A DNA stretch of 64,000 bases from Sphingobium yanoikuyae (GTDB lineage Bacteria; Pseudomonadota; Alphaproteobacteria; Sphingomonadales; Sphingomonadaceae), in the NCBI RefSeq assembly GCF_013001025.1, contig NZ_CP053021.1:1116001-1180000 (forward strand). Reading direction: 5' to 3'. Under the pieces are notes generated by a model that saw only the letters and a program-made list of their open reading frames with translations, did no database searches and was not told the DNA's origin. Below, piece by piece: positions 62,089 through 64,000 of the stretch; the stretch's first letter is position 1; every line of letters starts with the position of its first letter. A program made the translations under genes and the position numbers.

Positions 62089-64000
62089 TCAGAATTCCAG
62101 GTTCAGCCGGCCATAATAGAAGCCGCCGCTGATCCCATAGGGGGCATAGGCATTATAGAGGCTCCCGGCCGTCCGGTTTACGGGCTTCAATTTGTTGGGA
62201 TAGGTGTTGAGCAGATTATTGGCGCCGACCGACAGCTTGACGCCCTTCGCCAGCCGGTAGCCCAGTTCGAGGTCGAGGATCGTCTTGGGGCTCAGCTTCT
62301 CGTCGACATAGCCCAGGGTACAGCCGGCACTGCCGGCGGTGCAGGCGGCAAAATCCTCGGTATGATAAACGGCGGCGCTCGCCCGCTGATAGATTTTACC
62401 ATAGCGGGTGGCACGCAGGTTCAGGTTGAAATCGCCCTTTTCCCACAGGATGTTGCCGATCAGCTTGTCGCGCGGCGTACCTTCGGAAAGGTCGCCCTGC
62501 TTGGCCCGGCCGATCAGCACCAGCCCGGATGCGGCAATTTCGTCGGGGACCGGGTCGATATGAGTGAAGATCGTCTTGTTGAAATTGGCCGACAGGCTGA
62601 TCGTCGCGGTGCCAAGGTCGCCCAGCCCCGCCCGATAGGTGCTGACGATGTCGAGGCCGCGGGTGCGGGTGTCGGCCGCGTTGGAGAAGATGAGGCCGCC
62701 GGCAATGCCCTGGATGCCGGCCGCCGCCAGCGCGTTCATGACCACCGGGCCGCTCAGCGTTTCGGACAGCAGGATGCGGTCCCTGACCTTGATCTGATAG
62801 GCGTCGACCGTGACGTTGAAATTGGGCGCCGGGGTCAGGACGATGCCGGCGGAGAAGTTGGTCGACTTTTCCGGCTTCAGCGGCTGCGCGCCCAGCGCCC
62901 GCGCGGCAACCCCGTCGACCGGCAGCGCCTGCACCGGCAGCAACTGGTTCACGCCGTTGACGGTGACGTTGATCGTGGAGGAGGAGGCATAATGTTGCTG
63001 CTGCAGCGTCGGCGCGCGAAAGCCGGTGCTGGCGGTGCCGCGAATGGCAAAGCCGCGAAACGGCTCGATGCGCAGCGACGCCTTGCCGGTATCGGTGGTG
63101 CCGAAGTCGGAATAATCCTCGTGCCGTCCGGCAAGGCCGAACTCCAGCCCCTCGACGATCTGGCCTTCCAGATTGATATAGGCGCTCCAGTTTTCGCGGC
63201 TCCAGCTACCCGATCCTTCCGGCAGGAAGCCGGTGACGCCCTGCGACCCGACCCCGGTCCGCGTCGCCCCCGCGAGCCAGCTGCCGGCCGGCGAAACATA
63301 GCCGCCATCGATATAGGATTCCGGGTCGCCCGGACCGATCAGGAATTTGTTCTTCTTATATTCGGCGCCAACCGCGACCGACAGCGGCCCGGCGAGGCCG
63401 ATGTCGAGCTCCTTGCTGAAGTCGAGATTGCTGGTCCATTCGTCGAAGCGGATCTTGCCCAGATAGAAATGGGTCGGGCTGGCCGGCCCCATGGACGGGT
63501 TGAGCGACGTGGTCTGCGCATATTTGACCTCGTCCTGCGCATAGCTGCTCGACAGGTCGACATGGATGCCGCCGCCAATCTCGCCGCGCAGGCCGCCGGC
63601 GACCTGAAAATCCTCGTCATAGACGTGGATGCGCGGGATATAGCCTTCGGGGTAGATCTCCAGGATGTTGTTGAGCGCCGCGGGGTTGCGATAGGTCAGC
63701 CAGCCGGCCGCATGGCGCTTGGAGTAGGTGCCGAAACTGTACAGCTCCATGTCGCCGCCTACGGGCATCATCGCGTCATAGCTGGCATTGCCGCCGATCA
63801 CCTGCGGCTGGCCATATCTGGCGCGGATGCGGTCCGGGTCGGCATTGCGCGCGTCGCCGGTGGGGTAGAAGGGATTGCTGGTGATCGGACTGCTGTCTAC
63901 CACCGTATTGTCCTGCAGCACGCCTTCGCCTGCCAGGTGGATATAGCCGCCGTCCGGCCCGATCGCGAAGCCCTTGTCGATCTGCCAGCGGCCCTGCCAG
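62089..64000 (-). CDS. TonB-dependent receptor, N-terminal part beyond window edge
   Basis: The frame is open from the right window edge, so about 637 C-terminal residues are seen. It shows the outer-membrane barrel of TonB-dependent receptors: DFQVAGGLRGEIGGGIHVDL, SLRIEPFRGFAIRGTASTGF followed by RAPTLQQQHYASS, and the C-terminal block LDLELGYRLAKGVKLSVGAN, NLLNTYPNKL, ending RLNLEF with terminal Phe. The plug domain and signal peptide lie outside. The barrel resembles the large sphingomonad receptors for carbohydrates or siderophores; ligand unknown. An internal GTG near 63921 is not the true start. Confidence 0.92.
   Translation of the reverse strand, partial: WQGRWQIDKGFAIGPDGGYIHLAGEGVLQDNTVVDSSPITSNPFYPTGDARNADPDRIRARYGQPQVIGGNASYDAMMPVGGDMELYSFGTYSKRHAAGWLTYRNPAALNNILEIYPEGYIPRIHVYDEDFQVAGGLRGEIGGGIHVDLSSSYAQDEVKYAQTTSLNPSMGPASPTHFYLGKIRFDEWTSNLDFSKELDIGLAGPLSVAVGAEYKKNKFLIGPGDPESYIDGGYVSPAGSWLAGATRTGVGSQGVTGFLPEGSGSWSRENWSAYINLEGQIVEGLEFGLAGRHEDYSDFGTTDTGKASLRIEPFRGFAIRGTASTGFRAPTLQQQHYASSSTINVTVNGVNQLLPVQALPVDGVAARALGAQPLKPEKSTNFSAGIVLTPAPNFNVTVDAYQIKVRDRILLSETLSGPVVMNALAAAGIQGIAGGLIFSNAADTRTRGLDIVSTYRAGLGDLGTATISLSANFNKTIFTHIDPVPDEIAASGLVLIGRAKQGDLSEGTPRDKLIGNILWEKGDFNLNLRATRYGKIYQRASAAVYHTEDFAACTAGSAGCTLGYVDEKLSPKTILDLELGYRLAKGVKLSVGANNLLNTYPNKLKPVNRTAGSLYNAYAPYGISGGFYYGRLNLEF

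Noticed and set aside
1..64000. CRISPR arrays, rRNA genes, transposase genes or PEP-CTERM signals
   Set aside because: No regularly spaced repeats with unique spacers, no rRNA sequence, no transposase and no protein ending with a PEP motif, membrane helix and basic tail were found when reading the window.

Overview
The window is GC-rich, densely packed DNA from an alphaproteobacterium. The CtrA regulator, many four-base gene overlaps, RcnB, TonB-receptor and ECF-sigma families, and a complete exosortase A (XrtA) locus of the sphingomonad type point to the Sphingomonadaceae. Sphingobium or a close relative is my best guess, but that is an inference from gene content, not a database match.

Region 1 (1-4140) is the right end of an integrated phage or phage-like element. 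It holds a DUF5131 (phage Gp37/Gp68) gene cut by the window edge, a chain of very small overlapping genes, a tyrosine integrase and a convergent ribbon-helix-helix protein with a palindromic candidate operator. It ends exactly at the 3' end of an intact tRNA-Met(CAT) gene, the probable attachment site. Region 2 (4214-10663) is chromosomal: a four-gene Anbu proteasome-ancestor operon (circularly permuted ATP-grasp, alpha-E protein, transglutaminase, Anbu), an alpha/beta hydrolase, thioredoxin reductase, a MITE-like palindromic repeat and a bidirectional terminator.

Region 3 (10679-28700) is the XrtA locus. An acyl carrier protein and an acetyltransferase lie divergent from a long operon. The operon encodes an acyl-CoA ligase, a PLP decarboxylase, an export lipoprotein, a chain-length determinant, a tyrosine autokinase, a beta-barrel protein, an AAA ATPase, a polysaccharide deacetylase, two tandem FemAB-like proteins, a glycosyltransferase, an exosortase A-EpsI fusion and an asparagine-synthase-like amidotransferase. 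It continues into an exopolysaccharide cluster (28697-37294) with an initiating sugar transferase, glycosyltransferases, methyltransferases, a flippase and a GT-C-like membrane protein. I found no PEP-CTERM substrate in the window.

Region 4 (37314-54133) is mixed housekeeping and accessory chromosome: amidohydrolase, 3-hydroxyisobutyrate-dehydrogenase-like enzyme, threonine ammonia-lyase, the N-end-rule aminoacyltransferase Bpt/Ate, a PAS-GGDEF-EAL protein, RcnB, free-methionine-sulfoxide reductase, GT87, ArfB, RluA, an acyltransferase, a TetR/SDR pair, and an ECF41 sigma factor beside a frameshifted AhpD-like gene. Region 5 (54253-58540) holds a wrbA-pirin pair divergent from a LysR regulator, then ctrA and a small soluble PAS-chemoreceptor, both with candidate CtrA boxes. 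Region 6 (58573-64000) holds a Gly-rich secreted repeat protein and an S8 protease, divergent from an ECF sigma/anti-sigma pair across a perfect palindrome. It ends with three 22-bp tandem repeats and a TonB-dependent receptor that leaves the window.

No non-genic stretch exceeds about 300 bases. The longest are 4214-4509 (tRNA promoter, otherwise nothing seen), 56713-56999 (CtrA box) and 9325-9525 (nothing recognisable).
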